A stretch of 64,000 nucleotides of DNA from Novosphingobium endophyticum (GTDB lineage: Bacteria > Pseudomonadota > Alphaproteobacteria > Sphingomonadales > Sphingomonadaceae). How positions within the stretch are numbered: position 1 is the stretch's first letter; every line of letters begins with the position of its first letter. Below are positions 23,624 through 32,992 of the stretch, in pieces. The position numbers and the translations under genes were made by a program. The notes under the pieces were generated by a model that did not search any database, was not told the origin of the DNA, and worked only from the letters and a program-made list of their open reading frames with translations. The stretch spans positions 62,001 through 126,000 of the forward strand of contig NZ_BMHK01000004.1 of NCBI RefSeq assembly GCF_014640675.1, in the 5' to 3' direction.

Positions 23624-26383
23624 TCAGGCCGCCACTTCGTTCTCGACGGTTCGTTCGCTCGCCGCTTCCAGCAGGCGACGTTCGAGCGCCTTGAGCCGGC
23701 TCGTCGACGTCAGCTTCTCGCCGAGCAGGTCGGTGACGTAGAATGTGTCCGCCGCGCGCTCGCCGTAAGTGGCGATATGCGCGGAATAGACCATCAGCTT
23801 GGCTTCGAAGAGCGCATGGGCAAGCCGGTTGAGCAGCGCCGGCCGGTCGCGGGCATTGACCTCGACCACGGTGAAGCGGTTGGAGGCCCGGTTGTCGAAG
23901 AGCACGCGCGGGCGCACCTCGAAGGCGTCGGCGCGCGGGCGGGCGTGGGGCTTGGCGACGAGTTGCGGCAGGATCTTGATCCGGTTGGCCAGTGCGTTCT
24001 CGATCGAGGTGCGCAGCCGCTGGAGCTGGCTTTCCTCCATGAACGGGCGGCCGAGCGGATCCTGCACCAGGAAGTTGTCGACCGCGCGGCCCGTGCGCGT
24101 GGTGTGAATGCGCGCGTCGATGATGTTGCCGCCCGCCAGGTGGATGCCGCCGGCGATGCGGTAGAACAGGCCGGGGTGGTCGGCTGCGATGACGGTTACC
24201 AGCGTCGCACCGTGCGCCGGGTAGTACTCGGTATGGATCGAAAGCGGATCGGCCTGCGCCTCGGCCGCTTCGAGCTGGGCCAGGTTCTTGGCGATGACGT
24301 CTTCGCTCTCGGCGATCCAGTAGGCGTCGACGAACTTGCCGCCGACGTTCCTGACCAGCGCCGCATTTTCCGGCTCCAGCGCCTCGACCGCGGCCTTCTT
24401 CGCGGCGATGCGCTTCTCGCGCCCGAATTCGGCATGGCCCAGACGCAGGCGTTCCTCGGTCGCCGCATAGAGCTCGCCGATGAGCTGGCGCTTCCAGCTG
24501 TTCCAGGTGCCGGGGCCGACCGCGCGGATGTCGACGATGGTGAGCAGCGTGAGCTGGCGCAGGCGGTCGAGCGACTGCACCACCTGCACGAAGTCGGCGA
24601 TGGTCTTGGTGTCCGACAGATCGCGTTTGAACGCCGTGGCGGAGAGCAGCAGGTGGTTGCGCACCAGCCAGCTCACCAGGTCGGTCTCGTCTTCGTCGAG
24701 GCCGAAGCGCGGGCAGAGCTTGAGCGCGATCTCCGCGCCCAGCTCGGAGTGGTCGCCGCCGCGCCCCTTGGCGATGTCGTGCAGCAGCACGGACGCATAG
24801 AGCGCGCGGCGCGAGCGGACTTTGTGGACGATGTCGTGCGCCAGCGGGTGGTCGTCCTTGAGCTCGCCCTTTTCGATCCGCGCCAGCAGGCCGATGGCAC
24901 GAATCGTGTGCTCGTCCACCGTGTAGTGGTGGTACATGTCGAACTGCATCTGCGCGTTGACGCGGCCGAACTCGGTGACGAAACGGCCGAACACGCCCGC
25001 CTCGTTGAGCGCGCGCAGGCTGGCTTCGGGGGTGTTGCGGCCGGTGAGCAGATCCATGAACAGCTCGTTGGCGCGCTTGTCGCGGCGCATATCGCCCTTG
25101 ATGAGCACGGCGTCGCGGGAAATCAGGCGCATCGTCTCCGGGTGGATCTCCAGGCCTTCCTTCTCGGCGAGCGCGAAGATTTCGAGCATGCGCACCGGGT
25201 CGGCTTCGAACCAGTCGTCCGTGGGCGCCTTGATGCGGCCGCCGAAGACCTTGTAGCCCTTCAGCGTGCGCTGCCGGGCGCGGAACCCGGCCAGCAGGCC
25301 GCGCGGCGTCTTCCTCGCGAACTGCTCGTCGAGCTGCGCCAGGAACACGCCGGTCAGGTTGCCGACGACCTTGGCCTGCAGGAAGAAGAAATGCATGAAG
25401 CGTTCGACCGCTCGCTTGCCGGGGCGGTCGGCGTAGTTCATCCGCGCGGCGACCTCGCGCTGCAGGTCGAAGGTCAGGCGGTCCTCGGCGCGCTTCGTGA
25501 TCGTGTGCAGGTGGCAGCGCACGGCCCAGAAGAAGTTCTCGGCACGGCGGAAGGCGAGGTATTCCTTCCTCGTCAGCAGGCCGACGTCGACGAGTTCGCT
25601 GGGATCGCGCACCTTGTAGATGTACTTGCCGATCCAGTAGAGCGTGTGCAGGTCGCGCAGGCTCCCCTTGCCTTCCTTGACGTTGGGCTCGACGACATAG
25701 CGGCTGTCGCCCATGCGCTTGTGCCGTTCCTCGCGCTCGCCCAGCTTCTCGACCACGAACTGCCGCTCGGTGCCGGCGACGACATCCTTCCAGAAGCGCT
25801 GGCGGGCCTCCTCGAACAGATCCTGATCGCCCCAGACGTAGCGGCCTTCGAGCATGGCCGTGCGGATCGTCAGGTCCGAGCGGCTCATCTTCACCATCTC
25901 GTCGAGCGAACGGCTGGAATGGCCGATCTTGAGCGCCAGATCCCAGAGGAAATAGAGCATCGCCTCGATCACCTGCTCGCACCAGGCGGTTTGCTTGATT
26001 GGGGTCAGGAAGGCGATGTCGACGTCCGAGTGCGGCGCCATCTCGCCGCGCCCATAGCCGCCCACGGCCACGATCGTCAGGCGCTCGCCGCGCGAGCGGT
26101 TGCCCACCGGGTAGACGTTGTTCACCACATGATCGTGGATCACGCGGATGATCTGGTCGACGAGGAAGGCCTGCGCCTCGGCAATGTCGTGCCCGGCGGA
26201 CGGCTTGTCGATCAGCCGCCGGGCGATTTCCGCGCGGCCCTTGTCGAGCGCCTCGCGCAGCGCTTCGACGATGAAGCGGCGCCCCTTGGTATGGCCGTGT
26301 TCCGCGACGATCCTGTCTATGACAAGGACGAGGTGGCGGCGGTCGACGACCGAACGGGGAGAGGGAATGCGAATGACGCTCAT
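23624..26383 (-). CDS. glnD: Bifunctional [protein-PII] uridylyltransferase / uridylyl-removing enzyme
   Basis: 919 residues, the full GlnD length. The nucleotidyltransferase domain has [18 protein letters not shown] (about residues 105-122). The HD hydrolase domain has [13 protein letters not shown] and [17 protein letters not shown] (about 490-570). Two ACT domains follow ([20 protein letters not shown] and [20 protein letters not shown]), which sense glutamine. GlnD controls PII proteins and so nitrogen assimilation, and it ties functionally to rpoN found later in this window. It is divergent from lgt across about 200 bases. Confidence 0.97.
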   Translation of the reverse strand: MSVIRIPSPRSVVDRRHLVLVIDRIVAEHGHTKGRRFIVEALREALDKGRAEIARRLIDKPSAGHDIAEAQAFLVDQIIRVIHDHVVNNVYPVGNRSRGERLTIVAVGGYGRGEMAPHSDVDIAFLTPIKQTAWCEQVIEAMLYFLWDLALKIGHSSRSLDEMVKMSRSDLTIRTAMLEGRYVWGDQDLFEEARQRFWKDVVAGTERQFVVEKLGEREERHKRMGDSRYVVEPNVKEGKGSLRDLHTLYWIGKYIYKVRDPSELVDVGLLTRKEYLAFRRAENFFWAVRCHLHTITKRAEDRLTFDLQREVAARMNYADRPGKRAVERFMHFFFLQAKVVGNLTGVFLAQLDEQFARKTPRGLLAGFRARQRTLKGYKVFGGRIKAPTDDWFEADPVRMLEIFALAEKEGLEIHPETMRLISRDAVLIKGDMRRDKRANELFMDLLTGRNTPEASLRALNEAGVFGRFVTEFGRVNAQMQFDMYHHYTVDEHTIRAIGLLARIEKGELKDDHPLAHDIVHKVRSRRALYASVLLHDIAKGRGGDHSELGAEIALKLCPRFGLDEDETDLVSWLVRNHLLLSATAFKRDLSDTKTIADFVQVVQSLDRLRQLTLLTIVDIRAVGPGTWNSWKRQLIGELYAATEERLRLGHAEFGREKRIAAKKAAVEALEPENAALVRNVGGKFVDAYWIAESEDVIAKNLAQLEAAEAQADPLSIHTEYYPAHGATLVTVIAADHPGLFYRIAGGIHLAGGNIIDARIHTTRTGRAVDNFLVQDPLGRPFMEESQLQRLRTSIENALANRIKILPQLVAKPHARPRADAFEVRPRVLFDNRASNRFTVVEVNARDRPALLNRLAHALFEAKLMVYSAHIATYGERAADTFYVTDLLGEKLTSTSRLKALERRLLEAASERTVENEVAA

Positions 26384-26585
26384 GGCTAACGGCTTCTAGA
26401 CTCCGGGGCTTGCGAGGGAAAGCCGCTCGTGCCGATGAATTGCATCGGGTGCTGCGATCGGTGCATTTACAGGGCAGGGCTTAAAACCCGGCTACCATCG
26501 CCCCTCAGCCTATGCCAGAAGGCGCGCACCGGAGCCGCCGTGGCGGTGCCGACACCACGGTGACAGACAATACGAGGTCGAGCGC

Positions 26586-27482
26586 TTGTCCCTGATTACC
26601 CTTGCCGCCGCTGCCGCGCAGACGCATGAGCCGATCTACTGGGTCGAGCTGGGCCTGAAAAACGGGATCGACCTGGGCTTCTTCACGCTGCGCTACTATT
26701 CGCTGGCCTATCTTGCCGGCATCGTCCTGGGCTACTGGCACCTGACGCGCATGGCCAAGGCGCCGGGCGCACCGCTGGCGCAGCGCCATGCCGACGACCT
26801 GTTCTTCTACTGCACGCTGGGCATTATCCTGGGCGGGCGACTTGGTTATGCAACGTTCTATACCGGCGGCGATACCGGCATTCCCAGCTTGTGGCTCCAT
26901 CCGGGCGAGTTGCTCTCGCTGTGGCACGGGGGCATGAGCTTTCACGGCGGCGTGATCGGCGTGCTGCTGGCGATTGCCTGGGTTGCGTGGCGCGGCGGCC
27001 TCAATTTCCTGCGCGTGGCGGACTATCTTTCCGTCTGCGTGCCGTTCGGCATGCTGTTCGGGCGGCTTGCCAATTTCGTCAACGGCGAACTTTGGGGCCG
27101 CGTCGTTACCGATCCGAACCTGCCCTGGGCGATGGTTTTCCCCGACGCGCCCGACCAGTTGCCGCGCCACCCCAGCCAGCTTTACGAGGCCGGGCTGGAG
27201 GGCTTGCTGATGATCGTGATCATGCTGCTGCTGTTCTGGAAGACGCGCGCGCGCTTCCGCCCCGGGCTGCTCGTCGGCGTCTTCACGGCCGGTATCGGCA
27301 GCGCGCGCTTCTTCGTGGAGTTCTATCGCGAGCCCGACGCGCAGCTTGCCGAGTTCGCGCGCCAGACCGGGCTGTCGATGGGGCAGTGGCTGACGATTCC
27401 GCTGATCCTGCTCGGCCTCTTCCTCGTCGTCCGCGCGCTTGCCCGGCCGGCGGTCGCAACGGGCAGGCCCGCCGTCGCCTGA
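26586..27482 (+). CDS. lgt: Prolipoprotein diacylglyceryl transferase
   Basis: 298 residues with seven membrane helices. The signatures HGGMSFHGGVIG and GRLANFVNGELWGR (Lgt signature with the essential Arg) are intact, and RHPSQLYEAGLEG is also conserved. Lgt adds diacylglycerol from phosphatidylglycerol to lipobox Cys residues, the first lipoprotein step. The start is TTG; no closer ATG fits the N-terminal helix. The stop overlaps the next start (ATGA type), so the next gene is translationally coupled. Confidence 0.96.
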   Translation: MSLITLAAAAAQTHEPIYWVELGLKNGIDLGFFTLRYYSLAYLAGIVLGYWHLTRMAKAPGAPLAQRHADDLFFYCTLGIILGGRLGYATFYTGGDTGIPSLWLHPGELLSLWHGGMSFHGGVIGVLLAIAWVAWRGGLNFLRVADYLSVCVPFGMLFGRLANFVNGELWGRVVTDPNLPWAMVFPDAPDQLPRHPSQLYEAGLEGLLMIVIMLLLFWKTRARFRPGLLVGVFTAGIGSARFFVEFYREPDAQLAEFARQTGLSMGQWLTIPLILLGLFLVVRALARPAVATGRPAVA

Positions 27483-28543
27483 TGGCCGCGCCCGAAGAGA
27501 TGCCGGACCCGCTGGCGACCATCTTCCGGCGGCTGATCGCCAATTACGGTCCGATTACGCTCATGCACTACATGGGCGAATCGAACGCGCGCTACTATGC
27601 GGGCAAGGACCCGCTCGGCACGGGGGGCGATTTCATCACCGCGCCCGAGATCAGCCAGATCTTCGGAGAGCTGATCGGCCTTTGGCTGACCGACATCTGG
27701 ACCCGGGCCGGGCGCCCGAAGAACGTCGGGTACGTCGAACTCGGGCCGGGACGCGGCACGCTGGCGCGCGATGCGCTGCGCGCGATGAAGCATTTCGGGC
27801 TCGAACCCTCGGTTCACTTCGTAGAGGGCTCGGGCGCGCTGCGGGACATCCAGCTCGCCGCCGTGCCGGGGGCGCGGTGGCATGACGATCTCTCGTCGGT
27901 GCCGATGCGCGGGCCGCTCCTGATCGTCGGCAACGAGTTCCTTGACGCGCTGCCGGTGCGCCAGCTGGTGAAGACCCCCGGCGGCTGGCGTGAACGCATG
28001 GTGGGCCTCGACGGTGAGCGTTTCGTCCCGGTGGCCGGCGACAGGCCGATGGACGCCGCCGTGCCGGATTCCCTGCGTGCCGCGCCGGACGGCACCCTGA
28101 TAGAGACCTGCCCGGCCGCCGCCTCGGTGGTCTACGAGATCGCCGGCCGGCTGACGAGGCAGGGCGGTGCTGCGCTGCTGATCGACTACGGACATGACGC
28201 TCCCCGAACCGGTTCGACACTGCAGGCGCTACGCGCGCATGCCAAGGTCGATCCGTTCGAGATGCCCGGCGAGGCGGACCTGACCGCGCACGTTGACTTC
28301 GCGGCCATGGCAGATGTCGCGCGTTCACGCGGTGTACGTCACCTCGGCACGGTGCCGCAGGGCGACTGGCTGCGCTCGCTCGGTATCGAGCACCGCGCCC
28401 GGACGCTCGCCGAAGCGGCTCCGCAACACGCTGCGGCTGTACATGCCGCCATGGAACGGCTGATCGCCGAGGATCAGATGGGCGTCCTATTCAAGGTCAT
28501 GGGCCTTGCCTCGCCCGAGTGGCCGGACGGGGCGGGGTTCTGA
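27482..28543 (+). CDS. SAM-dependent methyltransferase, NDUFAF7/MidA family
   Basis: 353 residues. Family motifs are YYAGKDPLGTGGDFITAPEI, SQIFGELIGLW and VELGPGRGTLARDALRAM (SAM-binding). IVGNEFLDALPVRQLV and ALLIDYGHDAP follow. The mitochondrial homologue dimethylates an Arg of complex I subunit NDUFS2, and the bacterial members are presumed to do the same to NuoD. The start codon overlaps the lgt stop by one base, a pairing often seen in alphaproteobacteria. A composite repeat lies just downstream. Confidence 0.93.
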   Translation: MAAPEEMPDPLATIFRRLIANYGPITLMHYMGESNARYYAGKDPLGTGGDFITAPEISQIFGELIGLWLTDIWTRAGRPKNVGYVELGPGRGTLARDALRAMKHFGLEPSVHFVEGSGALRDIQLAAVPGARWHDDLSSVPMRGPLLIVGNEFLDALPVRQLVKTPGGWRERMVGLDGERFVPVAGDRPMDAAVPDSLRAAPDGTLIETCPAAASVVYEIAGRLTRQGGAALLIDYGHDAPRTGSTLQALRAHAKVDPFEMPGEADLTAHVDFAAMADVARSRGVRHLGTVPQGDWLRSLGIEHRARTLAEAAPQHAAAVHAAMERLIAEDQMGVLFKVMGLASPEWPDGAGF

Positions 28544-28579
28544 AGCGCGGCGGAATTTCCGCTCGCGCCGACAAGCAGC

Positions 28580-28733
28580 CATCCAGATCCTCCCCGGGAC
28601 GGGGAGGGGGACCGCCCGCGAAGCGGGTGGTGGAGGGGTCGGAGGCTCGCAGATCGAATTGAGGTTCAAGGCGAGAGATTCCGACCCCTCCGTCAGCCTC
28701 CGGCTGCCACCTCCCCGTTCCGGGGAGGATTTG
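28580..28733. repeat. 154-bp composite palindromic repeat, copy 2 (reverse orientation)
   Basis: The reverse complement matches 18581-18733 at most positions, including both terminal palindromes and the GAGGGGTCGGA pair. It lies immediately after the NDUFAF7-like gene and occupies most of the 247-base convergent gap with the metalloprotease gene. The left terminal palindrome loop differs (GGGAC for GGAAC). Confidence 0.85.
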
Positions 28734-28790
28734 GTACGTCCGCTTTCCCCGACAAACGGCGACGTGCGGCAGGCAGGCGTCACATGCGAC

Positions 28791-29192
28791 CTAGTGAGCC
28801 TGCCCTTCGAGCGCGTGCATCTGCGCGTCGGAGAGGCCGAAGTGATGGCCGACCTCGTGGATCACGACATGCGTGACGAGCGCTTCGAGGCTGACCCCCG
28901 TCTCGCACCATTCGGCGAGCAGCGGCTGGCGGTAGAGGACGATGCGTGAAGGCAGTTCGCCGGCGACCCAGACCGATTCGTCTTCCATCGGCCGCCCCTG
29001 ATAGAGGCCCGTCAGTTCCCATGCGTCCTCTATGCCGAGGGCTTCCAGTGTCTCTTCGTCGGCGAACTCCTCGACGTGGACCGTGATGCCGTTGAGGTGC
29101 TGCGCGAAAGGGTCCGGAATCCGCGCGAAGGCGGACCGGGCGAGGGCTTCGAAATCCGCCGCTGATGGCGCGGCGCCGATCGTGCCGTTCAT
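28791..29192 (-). CDS. Small zincin-like metallopeptidase family protein
   Basis: 133 residues. The zinc-binding helix is HVVIHEVGHHFGLSDAQMHA (about residues 105-124), an H-E-x-x-H motif plus a downstream Asp. PSRIVLYRQPLLAEWCETG is the typical preceding strand pair. These proteins (formerly DUF1025-like) are widespread in alphaproteobacteria and actinobacteria. Proteolysis has not been shown for most. The gene stands alone between a repeat and ferC. Confidence 0.85.
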   Translation of the reverse strand: MNGTIGAAPSAADFEALARSAFARIPDPFAQHLNGITVHVEEFADEETLEALGIEDAWELTGLYQGRPMEDESVWVAGELPSRIVLYRQPLLAEWCETGVSLEALVTHVVIHEVGHHFGLSDAQMHALEGQAH

Positions 29193-29199
29193 CTGCGGA

Positions 29200-29271
29200 C
29201 CTTGTCTTGCGGGGTCTTGGTCATATGTTCGTAATACCCGACAGCGGCAGCTGCGTCACCGCAAGACATGG
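29200..29271. repeat. Widely spaced 13-bp imperfect inverted repeat upstream of the metallopeptidase gene
   Basis: CCTTGTCTTGCGG at 29200-29212 and CCGCAAGACATGG at 29259-29271 are reverse complements except for one base, with 46 bases between. The position, just before the start of the minus-strand gene, would suit an operator pair or a looped mRNA leader. Confidence 0.5.
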
Positions 29272-29316
29272 CTGCAGTTTCGTAACGATCCGGTTGGCAC
29301 TGTCTAGGCCCGAATT

Positions 29317-29757
29317 CTATGGATCGACCGGCTGGCCCACCAGCGCCCTGAGCGCGGGCAGGAAGTGGGGGCGGTGCTCGTCGGGGATCCGGGCCATCAG
29401 ATCATCCTCGAAGCAGGTGACGATGGCGCGCGTATCGGCCAGGCGCTCGCGGCCCTCCGGCGTGAGGACGACCGCCTGCGATTTCCGGTCGATCGGCTTG
29501 CGCGCGATGAGGCCCGCGGCTTCAAGCCGGTTGAGCAGGGGCACCATGTTCGCGCGCTGGATGTCGAGAACCTTGCCGATGTCGCTGGAAGTCATGTCCG
29601 TGCGCTCGGCGATCAGCATCAGCACCGAGGCGTCGGAAATGCGCAGGTCCAGAGGCACGAGCCGCGCGGTGAGTTCGGCCATCATGGCATTGGCCGCCCG
29701 GCGCAGGGCATAGCCCGGTAATTCGTTGAGCGGATCGTCTGGCATCACGCGTGGCAA
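29317..29757 (-). CDS. ferC: MarR family repressor of the ferulate operon, FerC-like
   Basis: 146 residues with a MarR winged helix. DISDASVLMLIAERTD leads to the recognition region MTSSDIGKVLDIQRANMVPLLNRLEAAG and the wing RKPIDRKSQAVVLTPEGRE. It is divergent from ferB-ferA exactly as in Sphingobium sp. SYK-6, where the MarR protein FerC represses ferBA and is released by hydroxycinnamoyl-CoA. A TTG start at 29757 has GGAGG about 8 bases upstream; an ATG four codons later lacks such spacing. The regulatory assignment comes from family and position. Confidence 0.85.
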   Translation of the reverse strand: MPRVMPDDPLNELPGYALRRAANAMMAELTARLVPLDLRISDASVLMLIAERTDMTSSDIGKVLDIQRANMVPLLNRLEAAGLIARKPIDRKSQAVVLTPEGRERLADTRAIVTCFEDDLMARIPDEHRPHFLPALRALVGQPVDP

Positions 29758-29775
29758 GATCGTTCACCTCCCATA

Positions 29776-29817
29776 TTGCTATTGACAATAGCAAATTCAA
29801 TGCTATCGAAAATAGCG
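29776..29817. promoter_or_regulatory. Two MarR-type operator palindromes over the divergent ferC/ferB promoters
   Basis: Site 1 is TTGCTATTG-A-CAATAGCAA, a perfect 9-bp dyad at 29776-29794. Site 2 is TGCTAT-CGAAA-ATAGCG at 29801-29817, the same half-sites with the same 5-base centre. The centres are 24 bases apart. A ferB promoter fits inside: TTGACA at 29782-29787, 16 bases, TATCGA at 29804-29809. In the other direction TTGAAT, 17 bases and AATATG fit ferC. A repressor on these sites would block both genes. Confidence 0.75.
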
Positions 29818-29845
29818 ACCCAAGTCTACCTTCGAGAGGTTTGTT

Positions 29846-30682
29846 ATGTCTGAGCGCGCAGAAGAAGATACCGTCGCCGTTACCGTCGACCGGCGGATTG
29901 CGTGGGTCTCGTTCAACCGCCCCGAAAAGCGCAACTGCATGAGCCCCAAGCTCAACCGCCAGATGAAGCGGGTGATCGAGGAGCTTGAATTCCGCGACGA
30001 CGTGGGCGTGCTGGTGCTCAAGGGCGAAGGCACGTCCTGGTCCGCGGGCATGGACCTCAAGGAATACTTCCGCGAGAACGAGGAAAAGGGCCTGGGGGCC
30101 ATCCGCCAGGCGCAGCGTGAGGCCTATGGCTGGTGGGAACGCCTGCGCTGGTTGGAGAAGCCGACCGTGGCCATGGTGAACGGCTGGTGCTTCGGCGGCG
30201 CCTACGGCCCGCTGTTCGCCTGCGACCTTGCCGTCGCCGCGGAGGACGCACAGTTCGGCCTGTCCGAAATCAACTGGGGCATCCTGCCTGGTGGCGGGGC
30301 CAGCAAGATCATCGCCGAGCTTACCGGTTTCCGCAACGCGATGTACCACGCGATGATGGGGGAGAACGTCGACGGCAGGAAGGCCGCCGAATGGGGTCTC
30401 GTCAACGAGGCTGTCCCCGCCGACCGGCTGGAAGCGCGTGTCACCGAGATCGCCAACGTCCTGCTCGGCAAGAATCCCGATGCGCTGCGCGCCACCAAGT
30501 GGGCCATCCGCCGGGTTCGCGAGATGACCTATGACAACGCCGAGGAGTACCTGATCCGGGCGCAGGAAGCGGCGAACTTCTTTGACTCGGAAGGCCGCAA
30601 GGAAGCGACGCGCCAGTTCATCGATGACAAGACATTCAAGCCCGGCCTGGGCGCCTATGATCTGAACAAGTCACGCGACTGA
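29846..30682 (+). CDS. ferB: Hydroxycinnamoyl-CoA hydratase-lyase (feruloyl-CoA hydratase/lyase)
   Basis: 278 residues of the crotonase fold. The HCHL-specific signatures are all present: NRPEKRNCMSPKLNRQM, AGMDLKEYFRE (Y74), VAMVNGWCFGGA, and FGLSEINWGILPGG with the catalytic Glu at E141. The end EATRQFIDDKTFKPGLGAY also matches. HCHL hydrates feruloyl-, caffeoyl- or p-coumaroyl-CoA and splits it to vanillin-type aldehyde plus acetyl-CoA. Start at ATG 29846 with GAGAGG upstream. ferA follows after 20 bases. No vanillin dehydrogenase is in the window. Confidence 0.93.
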   Translation: MSERAEEDTVAVTVDRRIAWVSFNRPEKRNCMSPKLNRQMKRVIEELEFRDDVGVLVLKGEGTSWSAGMDLKEYFRENEEKGLGAIRQAQREAYGWWERLRWLEKPTVAMVNGWCFGGAYGPLFACDLAVAAEDAQFGLSEINWGILPGGGASKIIAELTGFRNAMYHAMMGENVDGRKAAEWGLVNEAVPADRLEARVTEIANVLLGKNPDALRATKWAIRRVREMTYDNAEEYLIRAQEAANFFDSEGRKEATRQFIDDKTFKPGLGAYDLNKSRD

Positions 30683-30702
30683 ACCGTTCCCGTCGGGAGA
30701 GT

Positions 30703-32826
30703 ATGAAGATGGCCGGCAAGGCACCCTCCGCCGCGATGATCCGGCGTCTGTTGCAGCCCGGGTCGATCGCCGTGATCGGCGCGAGCGACAAGCCCGGATC
30801 GCTCGGCGCCTCGGTTCTCGGCAATCTGGACCGCAACGGCTTCAGCGGCGAGATCTATCCGATCAACCCCAAGCGCGAGACGATCGGGGAGCGCAAGTGC
30901 CTGCCCTCGGTCGACGCGCTGCCCGAGGGAGTGGACGTCGCCGTTCTGGCGATCCCGCAGCCGGCGGTGCTCGACGCCGTGCGGGGGCTTGCGGCCCGCA
31001 AGGCGGGAGCCGCCATCATCTTTTCCGCCGGGTTCGCCGAGGGCGGGCCGGAAGGCCTTGCCCAGCAGGCCGAGATCGCCCGCATCGCCGAAGAAGCGGG
31101 CATGGTCATCGAGGGGCCGAACTGCCTCGGCTCGGTCAACCATGTCGACGGCGTGCCGCTGACTTTCGTTGAAACCGCGTGCAAGGCCCCCGAAGGACGG
31201 CGCGCGATCGGCGTCGTCTCACAGTCGGGCGCGATGGCGGCGGTGCTGTGCACCACGCTGCTCTCGCGCGATCTGGCCGTGAGTTATTCGGTCTCGACCG
31301 GAAACGAGGCGGCCAGCGGGGTCGAGGACTATGTCGACTGGCTGGTCGACGAGCCCAATACCGCTGTGATCGCGATGATCGTGGAACAGTTCCGCGCGCC
31401 GAGCACGTTCCTCGCGGCCGCGCGCCGGGCGCGGGCGGCTGGCAAGCAGATTGTCCTGCTCCATCCCGGCAAGTCCAGCGCGGCGCGCGAATCCGCCGCA
31501 ACGCATACCGGAGCCATGGCGGGCGACTACAAGCTGATGCGTGCCAAGGTGGAGCGCGCCGGCGTGGTCTTCGCCGAAACGCTCGAGGAACTGGGCGACA
31601 TAGCCGAGATACTGGTGCGCTGCCCGCCTCTGGCGCGGCCCGAACTGGCCGTCGTCGGGGAATCGGGGGCGTTCAAGGCGCTCACGCTGGACCTTGCCGA
31701 GGAACTCGCGCTGCCGTTGGCTTCGCTGAACGACGACGATTCGCCCGAGCTGCGCGCCGCGCTGCCGCCGTTCGTTCCCGTGAGCAACCCGCTCGACATC
31801 ACCGCGCAGGGCCTCAGCCAGCCGGAGATCTACACCAACGTGCTCAATGCCCTGTTCGACGACGAGCGCGTCGGCGCGGTGGTCGCGGGCATCATCCAGG
31901 GCGATCCGGTCACGTCTACCATCAAGGTTCCGGCCATCCTCGCCGCGCTTGACGGGCGCGAACCGGTCAAGCCGCTGATCTTCGCCGGGCTGGACGAAGG
32001 CGCCGGGATTCCGGCTCGTTTCATCGCCGCGCTGCGCGACAGGGGCGTGCCATGGTTCCCCAGCACCGAGCGCGCCTTCCACGCGCTGACCCGGCTCGGG
32101 CGCCTCGTCGCGCGCGATCTGGGGGACAATTCGCCCGCTCCGCTGGCCGTGTCCGGCCTTGGCGGGGAAGCGGGCGTGGTGCCCGAATACCGCGCCAAAC
32201 AGCTGCTCGGTCCGCTCGGCATCCCCTTCCCGCAGGGCCGGTTCGCCGCTTCGGCGGATGAAGCGGTCGCGGCCGCCGAAGAGGTCGGCTATCCGGTGGC
32301 GATGAAAGCGCAGGCGGCAGCGCTCGGGCACAAGAGCGACGCGGGCGGGGTTCTTCTCAACCTGGGCGACGCGGCTTGCGTTCGCGAGGCCTGGACGCGC
32401 ATTCACGGCAATGTCGCCGCTTACGACGCCGCGCTTTCGCTCGATGGCGTGCTGATCGAGAAGATGGGCGCGCGGGGCATGGAAATGATCGTCGGCGCGC
32501 GTAACGATCCCGAATGGGGGCCGGTCGTGCTCGCCGGTTTCGGCGGCGTCACCGCCGAGATCCTGCAGGACGTGTGCCTGATTACCCCGGACCTGTCCGA
32601 GGATGCGATCGTGGCCCGGCTCATGCAATTGAGGAGCGCGGCCCTGCTGCGCGGCTATCGCGGTTCGCCGGTACTCGACGTGCCCGCATTGGCGCGGCTC
32701 ATCCGCACCGTGGGCGCCGTCCTGCTGGCCGAACCGTCGCTGACGGAGCTGGACCTCAATCCAGTGATCCTGCATCCCATGGGTCAGGGCGTCGTCGTGC
32801 TGGATGCGCTGATGCTGGTTGGCTGA
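30703..32826 (+). CDS. ferA: Feruloyl-CoA synthetase of the NDP-forming acyl-CoA synthetase superfamily
   Basis: 707 residues. The CoA-binding domain opens with SIAVIGASDKPGSLGASVLG (about residues 23-42), and GPNCLG and GVVSQSGAMA mark the ligase-like domain. The phospho-His candidate is in ESAATHTGAMAGDY (about residue 269). An ATP-grasp domain follows from about 490 (AKQLLGPLGIPFPQGRF, YPVAMKAQAAALGHKSDAGG). It looks like ADP-forming acetyl-CoA synthetases, not like AMP-forming ligases. FerA of Sphingobium SYK-6 belongs to this same unusual family, and the ferB-ferA order is identical. Substrate choice among hydroxycinnamates cannot be read from sequence. Confidence 0.88.
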   Translation: MKMAGKAPSAAMIRRLLQPGSIAVIGASDKPGSLGASVLGNLDRNGFSGEIYPINPKRETIGERKCLPSVDALPEGVDVAVLAIPQPAVLDAVRGLAARKAGAAIIFSAGFAEGGPEGLAQQAEIARIAEEAGMVIEGPNCLGSVNHVDGVPLTFVETACKAPEGRRAIGVVSQSGAMAAVLCTTLLSRDLAVSYSVSTGNEAASGVEDYVDWLVDEPNTAVIAMIVEQFRAPSTFLAAARRARAAGKQIVLLHPGKSSAARESAATHTGAMAGDYKLMRAKVERAGVVFAETLEELGDIAEILVRCPPLARPELAVVGESGAFKALTLDLAEELALPLASLNDDDSPELRAALPPFVPVSNPLDITAQGLSQPEIYTNVLNALFDDERVGAVVAGIIQGDPVTSTIKVPAILAALDGREPVKPLIFAGLDEGAGIPARFIAALRDRGVPWFPSTERAFHALTRLGRLVARDLGDNSPAPLAVSGLGGEAGVVPEYRAKQLLGPLGIPFPQGRFAASADEAVAAAEEVGYPVAMKAQAAALGHKSDAGGVLLNLGDAACVREAWTRIHGNVAAYDAALSLDGVLIEKMGARGMEMIVGARNDPEWGPVVLAGFGGVTAEILQDVCLITPDLSEDAIVARLMQLRSAALLRGYRGSPVLDVPALARLIRTVGAVLLAEPSLTELDLNPVILHPMGQGVVVLDALMLVG

Positions 32827-32855
32827 CGCCGGTATAAGATACCTGACGGAACTGT

Positions 32856-32886
32856 CCTTCCCGGTGCCATCCGGGAGGGGCTCTTT
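32856..32886 (+). terminator. Terminator after ferBA
   Basis: CCTTCCCGG pairs with CCGGGAGGG around TGCCAT (one G-T pair), followed by GCTCTTTTCC. The stem of 9 plus a T-run fits a rho-independent terminator. Confidence 0.65.
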
Positions 32887-32992
32887 TCCTGCTCTTCGGC
32901 CGCTGTTCTACGTTGATTCCCGTATTCGGGCCTAGGCCCTGATTAACCGTAACCGGTCATCATCCTCGGCGTCTGCTTCGAAGGAACCGATC

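Noticed and set aside
23777..26389. An 870-codon plus-strand frame opposite glnD
   Set aside because: It is a shadow of glnD; composition is low-complexity and the minus strand has all GlnD motifs.
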